NCBI GenBank assembly: GCA_002423105.1
Contig: DIUT01000015.1
Location: 1-64,000, forward strand
Reading direction: 5' to 3'
Source: Geobacter sp. UBA6151
GTDB taxonomy: Bacteria > Desulfobacterota > Desulfuromonadia > Geobacterales > Pseudopelobacteraceae
DNA: 64,000 nt
Shown piece by piece: positions 44,209 to 53,728 of this stretch. The notes beneath the pieces were generated by a model. It was not told where the DNA came from and ran no database searches. It saw only the letters and a program-made list of their open reading frames with translations. The translations under genes were made by a program, and so were the position numbers. Every line of letters begins with the position of its first letter. The first letter of the stretch is position 1.

Positions 44209-45405
44209 ATGAACTATCTTTATTCAAATTTGATGAACAAGGTCCGTATGGCAACAGGGCATTATAAAAATTCGGTGCCCTATCTGAGTACGGAGCCATA
44301 CCTGAACAATATCCTGATTCAGAGTATTTGCGATGCTGTCGGTTTTTACCGGCAGTATTGGGGGTTCAATTTTTTTGAAATCCTTGCGGAACTTGCCAGT
44401 GCACAGACACAGATGGTTGACTCGCTGATAGTGCATTCTCTAAAATTTAAACACCAGGGACAGTATGAGGCTGCGTGTATGGTGCTTGCGTATGCCGATA
44501 CCCTGGGATGCCATACGCAATACAGCCGGTTATTGTCAGCCGATCTCTTGAGGAAGCTGCGAAAGTTTACAGAGGCGCGGAAGCTCTGTGATGAATTGCG
44601 TCGTGATTTCCCTGATTTTGACGATGTTGAGTCCTGTCGCGCCATGTGTGATGTGGATGAACTTTTGAACTGTCCCTACGACTACTATTATCTGTTGCAT
44701 TGTGCCCATATGATAGTGAAACCGGCGAGATACATTGAAATCGGTGTTGCATTAGGTAAATCCCTGGCTTTAACGCGAGCAGGAACATTTGCCATAGGGA
44801 TTGATCCCTCAGCGGCAAATTGTGACGGGTTGTTCTTCCATTCCCCGGAAGTCGAGCCGTTGTTGTTTGCCATGACCAGCGACTGCTTTTTCGATGCACT
44901 GGATGTGCATTCCCTGCTGGGGTATCAATCATTTGATATGGCCTTCATTGACGGAGATCATACCTTTGAGCAGGCGTTGAAGGATTTTATTCAGCTTGAA
45001 AGACTGGCAGGCCCATCGTCAGTGGTGTTCATACATGATTGTCTGCCGGTGAATCCGGTGGTTGCGGAAAAACAGCGTAAGACAATGTTCTGGTGCGGCG
45101 ATGTATGGAAAGTGTTGCCCTGCCTGAAAAAGATCCGCCCGGACCTGAATATTATTACGTTTCCGGCGACACCGGCAGGACTTGCCATGGTGACAGGCTT
45201 AAATCCGGCATCCCGCGTTCTGGAACAACAATTTGATACAATCGTGAGCAGCTTTTCAGATATACAGTTGCCTGAATCCTACAGCGAGAGATGCCTGTTG
45301 CTGAATGTGGCCGATAAAGATGCCGTAGAGCTCCTTGAAGAACACTTAGCACCCCTTGTTTGCATGAACCAGGGTTGTTTGGCAGGCAGCCATGAATATC
45401 CTTGA
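44209..45405 (+). CDS. SAM-dependent methyltransferase with N-terminal helical region
   Basis: A 398-aa protein. The N-terminal ~160 residues are helical and TPR-like (HSLKFKHQGQYEAACMVLAYADTLG). The C-terminal half is a Methyltransf_24-like domain: RYIEIGVALGKSLALT (motif I), IGIDPSA, DMAFIDGDHTFEQALKDF and VVFIHDCLPV. ATG 44209 with GGTGA 7 nt upstream was chosen; the frame from 44164 adds 15 residues but has no ribosome-binding site. It may methylate a glycan sugar. Alternative: it could act on lipid or polyamine substrates. Confidence 0.78.
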   Translation: MNYLYSNLMNKVRMATGHYKNSVPYLSTEPYLNNILIQSICDAVGFYRQYWGFNFFEILAELASAQTQMVDSLIVHSLKFKHQGQYEAACMVLAYADTLGCHTQYSRLLSADLLRKLRKFTEARKLCDELRRDFPDFDDVESCRAMCDVDELLNCPYDYYYLLHCAHMIVKPARYIEIGVALGKSLALTRAGTFAIGIDPSAANCDGLFFHSPEVEPLLFAMTSDCFFDALDVHSLLGYQSFDMAFIDGDHTFEQALKDFIQLERLAGPSSVVFIHDCLPVNPVVAEKQRKTMFWCGDVWKVLPCLKKIRPDLNIITFPATPAGLAMVTGLNPASRVLEQQFDTIVSSFSDIQLPESYSERCLLLNVADKDAVELLEEHLAPLVCMNQGCLAGSHEYP

Positions 45406-45554
45406 TGACCTCTTTTGCACGTATGGAACTATCAAATTTTTTACAGGGGTGTCCATACTGTTGGGCCAATTCAAATTGTGACCAGATCCTGGAAAAGCAT
45501 CGCATTTCAAGCGATCATGATTAGTTTTTGTTCACACACCCAAGGACATTAAAA

Positions 45555-47546
45555 TTGTTCGCCACTTTTCTGCAGTATATCCGAAGCGGAAACCATGCCT
45601 CTGTCATTAAAATCCTTGACGAGATAGGCAATTCACACACTGATTCTGCTGAGGTGTACGCAAACCTTGGGAGTCTGCTGAACGAGCAAGGCTATCCAGA
45701 CAAGGCTGAAGCATTCTGCCGCAAGGCACTGGAGTTTAAGCCGGAGTCCCCTGAACTGCTCTGCACCCTTGCTGATACGCTGCACGACCAGGGCAGGCCT
45801 GAAGAGGCAATTGCAACATACCGGCAAGCCATAGCTTGTAGTCCGTTTAATTTTCATGCGTTCAATAATCTCAGTGTCAGTTTAAATGGGGTGGGGCGTT
45901 ACAAAGAAGCATTGCAAGCCTGTACGCAGGCGCTACAATTGGCTCCGAGACTGGCAGAGGCATACGCCAATCAGGGGATTGCCCTGAAAGGACTGGGCCG
46001 AATCCCGGATGCCGAGGTTGCATACCGAAATGCGATTGTGCTTAAGCCTGATACTGCCGCCACCTGGAGCAGCCTTGGCAGTTTGCTGGCTGGGCAGGGA
46101 CGCCATGATGAGGCCGTTGCCGCCTATCGGCAAGCGCTTGCGCTTAAGCCGGATTTGCAGGAATGCCGCCTGAAATGTGCGCTGCTGTTGCCCCCGTTGC
46201 AACCTGATACCGTTCCAGAACAGACAGATCAGACTGTTATGCAAGCGCTTGCCGAACTGGAACAGGGAACCAAACCAGAAGATTGGCCAGCCTTGGGGGC
46301 ATGCATCGGTGTTGTACAACCGTTTGCACTGGCCTACCGACTAGGTGATCATACTGCTGCGCTGAAATACTATGGGGCTATTGCCTGCAAGGCCCGGGCA
46401 GCTTGGTTCGCCGAACGGTTTCAACCCGTTCAGGCCCCAAACCGGCCTGCTCACAACCGGATACGTCTTGTGATCGTTTCCGGCCAGATCAGTAATCATT
46501 CGGTTTGGAATGTGCTGTTGCATGGATTGTTGAAGCATATAGACCGCGACCGGTTTGAAACAATCCTGTATAACACCACGCCGTATGTTACTGCTGAGGC
46601 GGCAACGGCAATGGCGCTGATGGATCAGTATCACCACGGCTTGACGAATTGGGTGCAGCAGGCACTGCATGACCAGCCGGATTGCATCTTCTATCCGGAA
46701 ATCGCCATGGACGTGACCACCGTTCAACTGGCAACGCTGCGTCTGGCCCCATTACAGATTGCCGGATGGGGCCACCCCATCACTAGTGGACTGCCCACCA
46801 TTGATCTGTATTGCTCTGGCGAGTTGCTTGAACGACCTGATGCTGATGTTGATTACAGTGAGCGTCTGGTACGGCTGCCCGGCGTCGGTGCCTGTAGCGT
46901 GCTGCCCCCAGTCGCGGCTGTCTTGCCTGATCCGGAAAGCTTGGATATTCCTGCCGACCGTAGTATTACCCGCTTTCTTATCTGTCAGCAGGCGGCAAAG
47001 TTTGATCCGTCTTTTGACAGCCTCTATCCGCGTATTGCTTTAAGCGCCCTTCCCTGCCGGCTCTGGTTTGTCCGCGACAGCAAGGCTTCCTGGGATGAGG
47101 CGCGGCTTGAGGAGCGCTTTCAAGATGCATTTGCCGCGTATGGGCTCAATGCAGCAACGTATATCCGGATTATTGACTGGTTGTCGGGGGAGCAGTTTCT
47201 GGGACTGCTTGACAGCATGGATGTCTACTTGGACACTCCGGCTTTTTCCGGTTACACCACCGCTTGGCAGGCTCTGCATCGGGGATTACCGGTTGTCACC
47301 CTTGAAGGCCGCTTCATGCGCCAGCGGCTGGCAGCCGGGCTTTTGCGGCAGATCGGCATGACAGCAACCATTGCAACGAACAGAGATGACTATGTCCTGC
47401 TGGCTGCGGCGCTGGCCAGCGATCCGCAACTGCGTGCAACATTACGGGACGGCCTGAAGAAAGCAGCCGGATACACCGATGAGAATAGTGATGTTGTTCA
47501 TGCCTTTGAGTCACTCATTCAGAACCGTGTGAAACGGTGTCTTTGA
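45555..47546 (+). CDS. TPR-containing O-GlcNAc-transferase-like protein (GT41/SPINDLY)
   Basis: A 663-aa protein: about five or six TPR units (residues ~10-215) then a GT41-like catalytic region from ~290 with RIRLVIVSGQISNHSVWNVL, APLQIAGWGHPITSGLPTIDLY, LVRLPGVG, and the DVYLDTPAFSGYTTAWQALHRGLPVVTLEG segment. The typical GT41 motif is DTFPYNGTTTTCEAL; here it reads DTPAFSGYTTAWQAL, so it is a divergent member. Start TTG 45555 has AAGGA 8 nt before; TTG 45528 is another candidate. It is likely to glycosylate protein Ser/Thr, plausibly flagellin. Confidence 0.82.
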   Translation: MFATFLQYIRSGNHASVIKILDEIGNSHTDSAEVYANLGSLLNEQGYPDKAEAFCRKALEFKPESPELLCTLADTLHDQGRPEEAIATYRQAIACSPFNFHAFNNLSVSLNGVGRYKEALQACTQALQLAPRLAEAYANQGIALKGLGRIPDAEVAYRNAIVLKPDTAATWSSLGSLLAGQGRHDEAVAAYRQALALKPDLQECRLKCALLLPPLQPDTVPEQTDQTVMQALAELEQGTKPEDWPALGACIGVVQPFALAYRLGDHTAALKYYGAIACKARAAWFAERFQPVQAPNRPAHNRIRLVIVSGQISNHSVWNVLLHGLLKHIDRDRFETILYNTTPYVTAEAATAMALMDQYHHGLTNWVQQALHDQPDCIFYPEIAMDVTTVQLATLRLAPLQIAGWGHPITSGLPTIDLYCSGELLERPDADVDYSERLVRLPGVGACSVLPPVAAVLPDPESLDIPADRSITRFLICQQAAKFDPSFDSLYPRIALSALPCRLWFVRDSKASWDEARLEERFQDAFAAYGLNAATYIRIIDWLSGEQFLGLLDSMDVYLDTPAFSGYTTAWQALHRGLPVVTLEGRFMRQRLAAGLLRQIGMTATIATNRDDYVLLAAALASDPQLRATLRDGLKKAAGYTDENSDVVHAFESLIQNRVKRCL

Positions 47547-47589
47547 TATCTTGCTCGGGAAAATCCAAATAAAACCAAGGAGTTCATCG

Positions 47590-48158
47590 ATGCCGTATTA
47601 CTATATTCATGATGAGGAGCAACCGCATTTGGGCGGCAATCTTACCTGCGGTGACCCGAACAGCTATGCCCCATCTGCCTGGGATTACGTAATCAATCGT
47701 TTTGCGGTTAAATCGGTTTTAGATATAGGTGCAGGGCTTGGGCATAGCAGCCTTATTTTTTTAACAAGGGTTGCAGTGTCATTGCGGTAGACGGTTTGGA
47801 TGGCAATTGTGTCAATGCAGTCTATCCCGTTATTAAACAAGACTTGACAGTTGCACCCCTCGTCACAAAAGTTGATCTGGTTTATCTGGTTGAATTTGTA
47901 GAGCATGTGGACCAGATTTTTCTGCACAATATCCTGCGGTCGATGCTGTGCGGTAAATATGTATTAATGACTCATGCCCAACCAGGTCAAGGTGGACATC
48001 ATCATGTAAACTTGCAGACTACAGATTATTGGGTACAGCACATCACGCAGATGGGCTTTTTACTGCTTGAGGAAGATACAGATCGGATTAGAAGGCTGGC
48101 TGCAAAAGACAATGCAGAATGGCTTGCTTCTACAGACCTGATGTTTGGTAAGCCCTAA
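47590..48158 (+). pseudogene. Frameshifted class I methyltransferase (T7 tract)
   Basis: ATG 47590, after AAGGAG at 7 nt, begins a methyltransferase frame (PYYYIHDEEQPHLGGNLTC, SVLDIGAGLGHSSLIF) that is lost at TTTTTTT (47756-47762). A one-base insertion there would restore FFNKGCSVIAVDGL followed by the second frame from ~47783 (LVYLVEFVEHVDQIFLHNIL, THAQPGQGGHHHVNLQ) to 48158. The joined protein would be about 190 aa. It is either a mutation, a sequencing error, or a slippery/phase-variable homopolymer. It is located in the glycan island between two glycosyltransferases. Confidence 0.8.
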
Positions 48159-48235
48159 AAATCATTGATATCGAAGAGGTATATATTGAGTAATTCATCA
48201 CAGTATGTGCGGTTAAGTCACTTGGATTACAACCG

Positions 48236-49210
48236 ATGACTACTGGTGCCAGTTCTAATGGACGTATCCTTTACCTGAACCACGACAATCCAAACCCGTC
48301 CGGAGGGGTCAGGGTTATCTACAGCCATGTCCGTCATCTGGTTCGCAACGGGTTCAATGCATATGTCGTCCATCGGCAGCCGGGCTTCAGGCCTCCATGG
48401 TTTCAGGAAGAGGTGCCGGTGCTCTATTGTGACCAGCAGTTCAGGTTGTTTCCGGATGATCTTGTCGTCATCCCGGAGGACCATCGGTTTTTTCTGGAAT
48501 TATTTAAATCAGCAGCAGTGCGCAAGATTGTCTTCTGCCAGAGCTACCTATTCGTGTTCGACGGCCTCGGGAGTCACGACTCCTGGCAGTCGTTGGGGAT
48601 ATCAGGCGTCATAGCCAGTTCGGAAGTTGTCGCTAATTTCGTCAGTTCCGTTTTGGGATGGGCCGAAGTCCCGGTGGTCCATTGTGCTCTCCAGCCGGTT
48701 TTGTTCGTTCCGCGACCGAAAAAACTGCAAGTGGCCTATATGCCGCGCAAGCGTCCCATGGAAGCCGAATTCATCCGGCAGACTTGTACCCGTCTCATTG
48801 GATCGGAGTTCACTTTGGAATGGGTAGCCATGGAACAACTTCCAGAGACAAGCGTGGCAGAGGTTTTCGCTGATTCGGCGTTGTTCCTCTCCCTCAGCAG
48901 GCTGGAAGGATTTGGGCTCCCTCCTCTGGAGGCGATGGCCAGTGGCTGCGTCGTTGTGGGGTTTTGCGGTTACGGTGGCAGGGAGTATGCGAGGCCGGAT
49001 AACGGCTATTGGTGCGAAGAGGACGATCTGGTCGGTTGTGCCCGCAATCTGGCATGGGCCGCCCGGCTACTGAAGAACAACAGCGGGGAGACACAACGGC
49101 TTGTCGAATCGGCTCGGGCCACGGCTGCACAGTATACGGCCGTACGCCAAGAGCAGGAACTGTTACAGGCGATACAGTGTGTCATGCACATGACACAGGA
49201 GGGGCAGTGA
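48236..49210 (+). CDS. Glycosyltransferase family 4
   Basis: A 324-aa GT-B enzyme. N-terminal: RILYLNHDNPNPSGGVRVIYSHV; C-terminal donor site: LFLSLSRLEGFGLPPLEAMASGCVVVGFCGYGG, matching the retaining GT4 EX7E pattern (E...E). No good ribosome-binding site precedes ATG 48236. Its stop overlaps the next start (GTGA), so the following GT/MT fusion is coupled. It probably adds a nucleotide-sugar-derived residue to the glycan. Confidence 0.85.
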   Translation: MTTGASSNGRILYLNHDNPNPSGGVRVIYSHVRHLVRNGFNAYVVHRQPGFRPPWFQEEVPVLYCDQQFRLFPDDLVVIPEDHRFFLELFKSAAVRKIVFCQSYLFVFDGLGSHDSWQSLGISGVIASSEVVANFVSSVLGWAEVPVVHCALQPVLFVPRPKKLQVAYMPRKRPMEAEFIRQTCTRLIGSEFTLEWVAMEQLPETSVAEVFADSALFLSLSRLEGFGLPPLEAMASGCVVVGFCGYGGREYARPDNGYWCEEDDLVGCARNLAWAARLLKNNSGETQRLVESARATAAQYTAVRQEQELLQAIQCVMHMTQEGQ

Positions 49211-51126
49211 ATATTCAATTAATTACCGTTTGGTATAATGAGGCGTTTCTTGCCCCGTTTTTTCTTAAGCATTATGCATGGGTAGATAAAATTCACATCC
49301 TGCTTGATGCAGATACCGATGACTCCACCGAAGAAGTTGCCGCGCGTTATCCCAATGTCTCCATTGAGCGATTCACCTTTCCGGACATGATGGATGATCT
49401 GATAAAATCACGAAAAATAAACGAGAAACACCGATCAATAACAGATGCCGATTACGTTATCGTTGTGGATTCAGATGAATTCATAGCCTGCAACTGTCTG
49501 ACGGATTCTGTAAAAAATCACATTATTACAAAAGATAAGAACCTCTATTTTGCAACGTTATGGCAAGTGTATCAACATGAAGACGATGCGAGTCTGGATG
49601 CAGTCAGGCCAGCCATCTGTCAACGCCAGCATGGAGACCCGACAATTGCAAATTGCAACATCAAGCCGGTTGTTGCCAGAGCAGGTCTTGATATGGTCTG
49701 GGGGGTGGGAAACCACGCGGTGGTATTGAACGGGCAGCACATGAGTTGGTTGACCCCCAATGTGGACGTCATGACTGAACACAAGGTAAGCGTAATGCCT
49801 GCTGACATGTTGCAAGGAGCCCACTGGAGACTGTTTGACCTGGATGAAGTGATCACCAGAAGAACAAGGAACAGAAGCAACAGGCAATCACTGGTGAATT
49901 TGTCAACCAACCTGTCGTCACACCTGCATAAGGCATCTGCGGCTGATGTTATTGCAGAATTTAACCGCATGAAGATCAGTCCGCTTGTCCTGAAAGATAG
50001 AATCTGCGGCACCGGCGATCAACAGGTCCATAACACTATTTTTGAGGCACTGCTTGCGGAGCCTGCATATACGGATGGCGAGCCTTCAAACCACTATGCC
50101 ACGGGTGTAAGTCAGATGTATGAAAGCTGCACACTGCCTGAATGGCATGCATCTGTTCAGCCGTTTACCGCACTGGAAGCCTTGGCCGATGAAACGTTTC
50201 TGCTGGCCTGCACCTACAACAAAGCAGGAGATCGCTCCAAGGCGATAACGCTTTTGAAAAAGGCGCTGGCTCTGTTTCCGGCCTCGGAGCATTACCGGTT
50301 TTATCTGCGGCAGATGCAAAACGAAGTGGAGGAACATGAGTATCTCCCAAGGATTGATTGTGTAACCAAAGGATTTAGAAAAGGCCGGAATGTCTATGAG
50401 GGATATCAGCGCGGTTGGGGGTTGCAGTTCACTGATTTAAGAGAAAAAATTTTACGAGACCCGCTCTATTGTGAGGCCTCAAAACTTGCTGAAGGAAGGA
50501 CCATCATATCTGAACAGAACAGAATGAATTTGTATCTTATTGTCAGGTTCTTTTTACCCAGGATTGATTCCGGACACATAATTGAATTTGGCTCTTACCT
50601 CGGTGGAAATGCTATTTTTATGGCTTACGTTGCCGACAAAATCCTGCCGGGAACCCAAGTATACGCGTTGGACAGTTTTGAAGGAATGCCTGAAACAGAT
50701 AAAAATATAGATGCCCATAACAAAGGGGATTTTGCAGATACCAGCTATGATGATTTGTTGGAGTATGTCGAAAAGACAGGCGTAAAAAATCTGAAAATCT
50801 GTAAAGGATATTTTGAGCATACAGCAGAAGGTGTTCTCAAGCAAATCGGCAAAGTCGCGTTAGCCCATATAGACTGTGATATTCTGTCATCAGTCAGAAC
50901 AGCCTATGAATATGTCAAACCGTATATGGTTCATAATGGCTATCTGGTCTTCGATGATGCCACGATTTCAAGTTGCATAGGCGCCACAGAGGTTGTTGAA
51001 GACCTTGTCATCAGGAGAGACAACCTCAACTCTGAACAAATATATCCACATTATGTGTTTAGAACCAGCGCGCCTGAAAATGCCAAGTCAAGTCATCAAA
51101 ATTCTGTCGCGTATTGTCTGCGGTGA
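49207..51126 (+). CDS. Glycosyltransferase-methyltransferase fusion (GT2-like plus TylF-like)
   Basis: A 639-aa fusion. The N-terminal ~300 residues are a GT-A type glycosyltransferase (NIQLITVWYNEAFLAPFF, ILLDADTDDST, YVIVVDSDEFI with the DxD-like motif). The C-terminal ~210 residues are a TylF/macrocin O-methyltransferase: HIIEFGSYLGGNAIFM, YALDSFEGMPETD, VALAHIDCDILSSVRTAYEYV and YLVFDDATI. GTG 49207 with AGGAGG upstream overlaps the prior stop; the longer frame from 49009 is rejected. One polypeptide may add a sugar and O-methylate it. The next GT overlaps its stop. Confidence 0.85.
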   Translation: MNIQLITVWYNEAFLAPFFLKHYAWVDKIHILLDADTDDSTEEVAARYPNVSIERFTFPDMMDDLIKSRKINEKHRSITDADYVIVVDSDEFIACNCLTDSVKNHIITKDKNLYFATLWQVYQHEDDASLDAVRPAICQRQHGDPTIANCNIKPVVARAGLDMVWGVGNHAVVLNGQHMSWLTPNVDVMTEHKVSVMPADMLQGAHWRLFDLDEVITRRTRNRSNRQSLVNLSTNLSSHLHKASAADVIAEFNRMKISPLVLKDRICGTGDQQVHNTIFEALLAEPAYTDGEPSNHYATGVSQMYESCTLPEWHASVQPFTALEALADETFLLACTYNKAGDRSKAITLLKKALALFPASEHYRFYLRQMQNEVEEHEYLPRIDCVTKGFRKGRNVYEGYQRGWGLQFTDLREKILRDPLYCEASKLAEGRTIISEQNRMNLYLIVRFFLPRIDSGHIIEFGSYLGGNAIFMAYVADKILPGTQVYALDSFEGMPETDKNIDAHNKGDFADTSYDDLLEYVEKTGVKNLKICKGYFEHTAEGVLKQIGKVALAHIDCDILSSVRTAYEYVKPYMVHNGYLVFDDATISSCIGATEVVEDLVIRRDNLNSEQIYPHYVFRTSAPENAKSSHQNSVAYCLR

Positions 51127-51848
51127 TCTACGTGCTGCCTAAAACCAACCATTCCATTGTCTGTGTCGTTACTTCAGAGGCTACTTGGCGCAATCTGGCG
51201 CGCTACTGTTTCAACCATCCATTCAAATTAAACCGGCACCGCTTTGATCTTGCCGTTGTCTGCAACGGTTCGTCTAATGACCTTAGTGCTTATATTCGCG
51301 CCTTCAAACCGGACTATTTTCTCAGCCGCCACAATCTTGGTTTTGATCTTGCCGCTTTTGATGCTTTGCTGCGCATGGTGCCGACCAGTAGCTATGATTA
51401 TTGTATTCTGCTGCATGATGACCATTGGTTTGAAGATGAGGAGTGGCTTGAAAACCTCTTGACCCTTGCTAACAACAATCCTGATATTGATGTTTTTGGC
51501 AACCTGCTGGATTGCAGCACGGACAAACTGGTGGAACATTTCGAGATTGTCAGCAGGATATTGGGATATGGCCGCTATCTTGAGCCGATGCCGCCTGTTT
51601 TTACACAGGGAGTCGCTGGCCTGTTCACCCGACGGGCAGTTGACATTTGGCGACAGGCAGACGGTATCCCCCATATTCACAATAATCTAAAAAATGTGGC
51701 GGAGATTTGTGAGCGTCTGGCCAGCTTTATACTGTATGCCAATGGTTGCAGTTTTATGCAGATTCCACCGGGGTTTCAACGGTATCTGCGGCATGGCAGC
51801 CATATTTCACACTGCCTCGAGGCGCCGTATACTGTTTATGGCAAATAA
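51123..51848 (+). CDS. Glycosyltransferase-like protein (GT-A type)
   Basis: A 241-aa protein starting at GTG 51123, overlapping the preceding stop (GTGA). N-terminal SIVCVVTSEATWRNLARY, then CNGSSNDLSAYI, and FLSRHNLGFDLAAFDALLR with CILLHDDHWFEDEEWLENL, suggesting a GT2-like core with DDxW acidic residues. No stronger family match was seen. TTG 51114 is a less likely start. Its place inside the glycan island supports a role as a sugar transferase. Confidence 0.7.
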   Translation: MIYVLPKTNHSIVCVVTSEATWRNLARYCFNHPFKLNRHRFDLAVVCNGSSNDLSAYIRAFKPDYFLSRHNLGFDLAAFDALLRMVPTSSYDYCILLHDDHWFEDEEWLENLLTLANNNPDIDVFGNLLDCSTDKLVEHFEIVSRILGYGRYLEPMPPVFTQGVAGLFTRRAVDIWRQADGIPHIHNNLKNVAEICERLASFILYANGCSFMQIPPGFQRYLRHGSHISHCLEAPYTVYGK

Positions 51849-51881
51849 CGTAAGCCAATTTGGCGTAAGAGGCTACATGAC

Positions 51882-52817
51882 ATGAAAACTATAATTGTTG
51901 CAGCTTTTGACTGTAGGTATTTCGACTTGGGGCTTGATTTAATACGCTCGGTTCGGGTTCATCCTGAACTTGATGGCTTTGATGTTGGGGTTCTTGATCT
52001 CGGCATGACCAGAGAGCAACGGCTATTAATCGAACAGGCAAAGGTTTTCGTAAAGGACGCCATCTGGAACATGGACTTTCCGGCACGAAAATATTTTCAA
52101 GATCATGAACCGGGATTCAAAGGGATGGTGGCACGGCCCTTTTTGAGCGACTATTTTGCCGAATACGACAAGATTATCTGGCTCGATGCCGATACGTGGG
52201 TGCAAACTCCAGCATCAGTTCTCACTATCAATGAAACGCTGGATAACTATGAAAGCTGTGGTATACCTGAGATTGACAGATCTTATGAAAAGTTTACCGT
52301 TAATCCGGGTGCGTGGAATGCGGAGTTTAACTCTTACAGGGAATCGTTCGGTGATGATGTGGCTGAGATGTTAAAGTTAAAACCGCAGATAAATTCGGGA
52401 GTAATCGGTCTCAGAAAAGAAGCTGCGCATTGGTCACTATGGCAAAAATATTTACAGCACGGGCTGGAATCAGGCAGTAAGTGCAGGACTGTAGAGCAGC
52501 ACGCGTTTAACATAGCATTGTATTTCCACAATCTTGATTTCGCTCGTCTGCCAAGTACCTGCAACTGGCTTATCAGCAATGCTACACCTTTTTATTCTCT
52601 TTCAACCAACAGGTTTGTGACACCAAATCCCCCCTATGAAGAAATTTCAGTTCTCCACTTAACCTGCATGACCATCGGTAAGGTCAGTCCATTTTATGTA
52701 ATAGACAAGACGGGAAAGAAGCTTTTCGCCACCGCCCCACTGAGACCAGAATACAGATTTTGGGAAAAGAAAGTGCATAATGTCCCATCTCTGCTAGCAA
52801 GCAATAGAATATGCTGA
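51882..52817 (+). CDS. Glycosyltransferase, GT8-like
   Basis: A 311-aa protein: N-terminal KTIIVAAFDCRYFDLGLDLIRSV, then ARPFLSDYFAEYDKIIWLDADTWVQTP with a DxD metal motif (about residues 102-104), LKPQINSGVIGLRKEA, and EQHAFNIALYFHN, as in retaining GT8-type enzymes. ATG 51882 is preceded by a short gap. The next gene overlaps its end by 7 bp. The base composition becomes AT-richer from here. Confidence 0.8.
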   Translation: MKTIIVAAFDCRYFDLGLDLIRSVRVHPELDGFDVGVLDLGMTREQRLLIEQAKVFVKDAIWNMDFPARKYFQDHEPGFKGMVARPFLSDYFAEYDKIIWLDADTWVQTPASVLTINETLDNYESCGIPEIDRSYEKFTVNPGAWNAEFNSYRESFGDDVAEMLKLKPQINSGVIGLRKEAAHWSLWQKYLQHGLESGSKCRTVEQHAFNIALYFHNLDFARLPSTCNWLISNATPFYSLSTNRFVTPNPPYEEISVLHLTCMTIGKVSPFYVIDKTGKKLFATAPLRPEYRFWEKKVHNVPSLLASNRIC

Positions 52818-53710
52818 CTTTGCGTAATGAACATTTCCAGCCTGATTTGAGCTCGAATTTAGCTGAGGCTTTATTTAAAGAATCAGTCAATTGTATAGAG
52901 CTGGCAATATCTAGTTATTGCAATAGAAGGTGCAGATACTGCCCTAACTATTTAGTTGATAGATATTCGACAGAACATCTTATGTCTGACTCTCTTTTTG
53001 ATAACATTTTAAAACAACTTTGCAAAATAAACTACTCGAGGAATTTTACTATACATAGGTATAATGAACCTCTTGCCAATAAATATAATGCATTACTCAG
53101 AATTTCGCAAATAAGAGAACTCCTGCCTCAAGCTAAAATATTAGTATACACAAATGGTGATTATCTTGACAAATTTCTTGTTACCATGCTTGCCGATTTT
53201 GGAGTTGACACAATCCATGCAACTCTCCACCTAAAAAATCAGTTCTCATTATTTGATGAATATAAAGAAATGCTGGCTCAACGAGTAAGTGCATTGAATA
53301 TTTGTTTTGATTTGGTTGAGAACCCGGATGATCATTCTTGCCGCGCAGTAGCCAGTTATAGTGGAATGAAAATTGATTATCAGATTGTTGATTTTTGGGC
53401 AAAAAAGAATAATGGCGCAATGCGAGCCTACGACAGAGGTGGAGCGATCGGCAACAAAGGCTTCTTTAGGATGGAGCCTTGTCTCATGCCATTTGTGCAA
53501 TTGCAGATCGATTATGATGGCACTCTTCTACCATGCTGCAATATTCATCCACAACTGGAGAAACATAAACAGTATGTGTTGGGAAAACTAACAGACACAA
53601 GCAACATCTTTGTTGAATGGACAAGCATGGAATATGTACGCTGGAGACAACACCTGATCACTTTTGATCTGAAAAAAAGTCCATGTACCCATTGTGATAT
53701 GAATACCTAA
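52811..53710 (+). CDS. Radical SAM/SPASM-domain protein
   Basis: A 299-aa radical SAM enzyme. The 4Fe-4S motif is SYCNRRCRYC (CxxxCxxC, about residues 36-43). The C-terminal SPASM-like Cys set includes PCLMPF, LLPCCNIHPQ and SPCTHCDM. The gene is visibly AT-rich (a 60-bp sample near 53041 is about 28% GC versus about 50% in neighbours) and overlaps the preceding gene by 7 bp, suggesting separate origin. In a glycan island it may modify a sugar carbon, a peptide side chain or a nucleotide-sugar. The substrate is unknown. Confidence 0.85.
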   Translation: MLTLRNEHFQPDLSSNLAEALFKESVNCIELAISSYCNRRCRYCPNYLVDRYSTEHLMSDSLFDNILKQLCKINYSRNFTIHRYNEPLANKYNALLRISQIRELLPQAKILVYTNGDYLDKFLVTMLADFGVDTIHATLHLKNQFSLFDEYKEMLAQRVSALNICFDLVENPDDHSCRAVASYSGMKIDYQIVDFWAKKNNGAMRAYDRGGAIGNKGFFRMEPCLMPFVQLQIDYDGTLLPCCNIHPQLEKHKQYVLGKLTDTSNIFVEWTSMEYVRWRQHLITFDLKKSPCTHCDMNT

Positions 53711-53728
53711 GTCAAAATAGGAGCTGTG

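Noticed and set aside
45391..45480. Short frame overlapping the end of the second methyltransferase (MNILDDLFCTYG start)
   Set aside because: Only about 29 codons, no ribosome-binding site and no recognisable similarity; possibly a gene scar but too weak to list.
49009..49206. N-terminal extension of the GT/TylF fusion
   Set aside because: It lies inside the preceding GT4 gene; GTG 49207 has AGGAGG and a matching family N-terminus.
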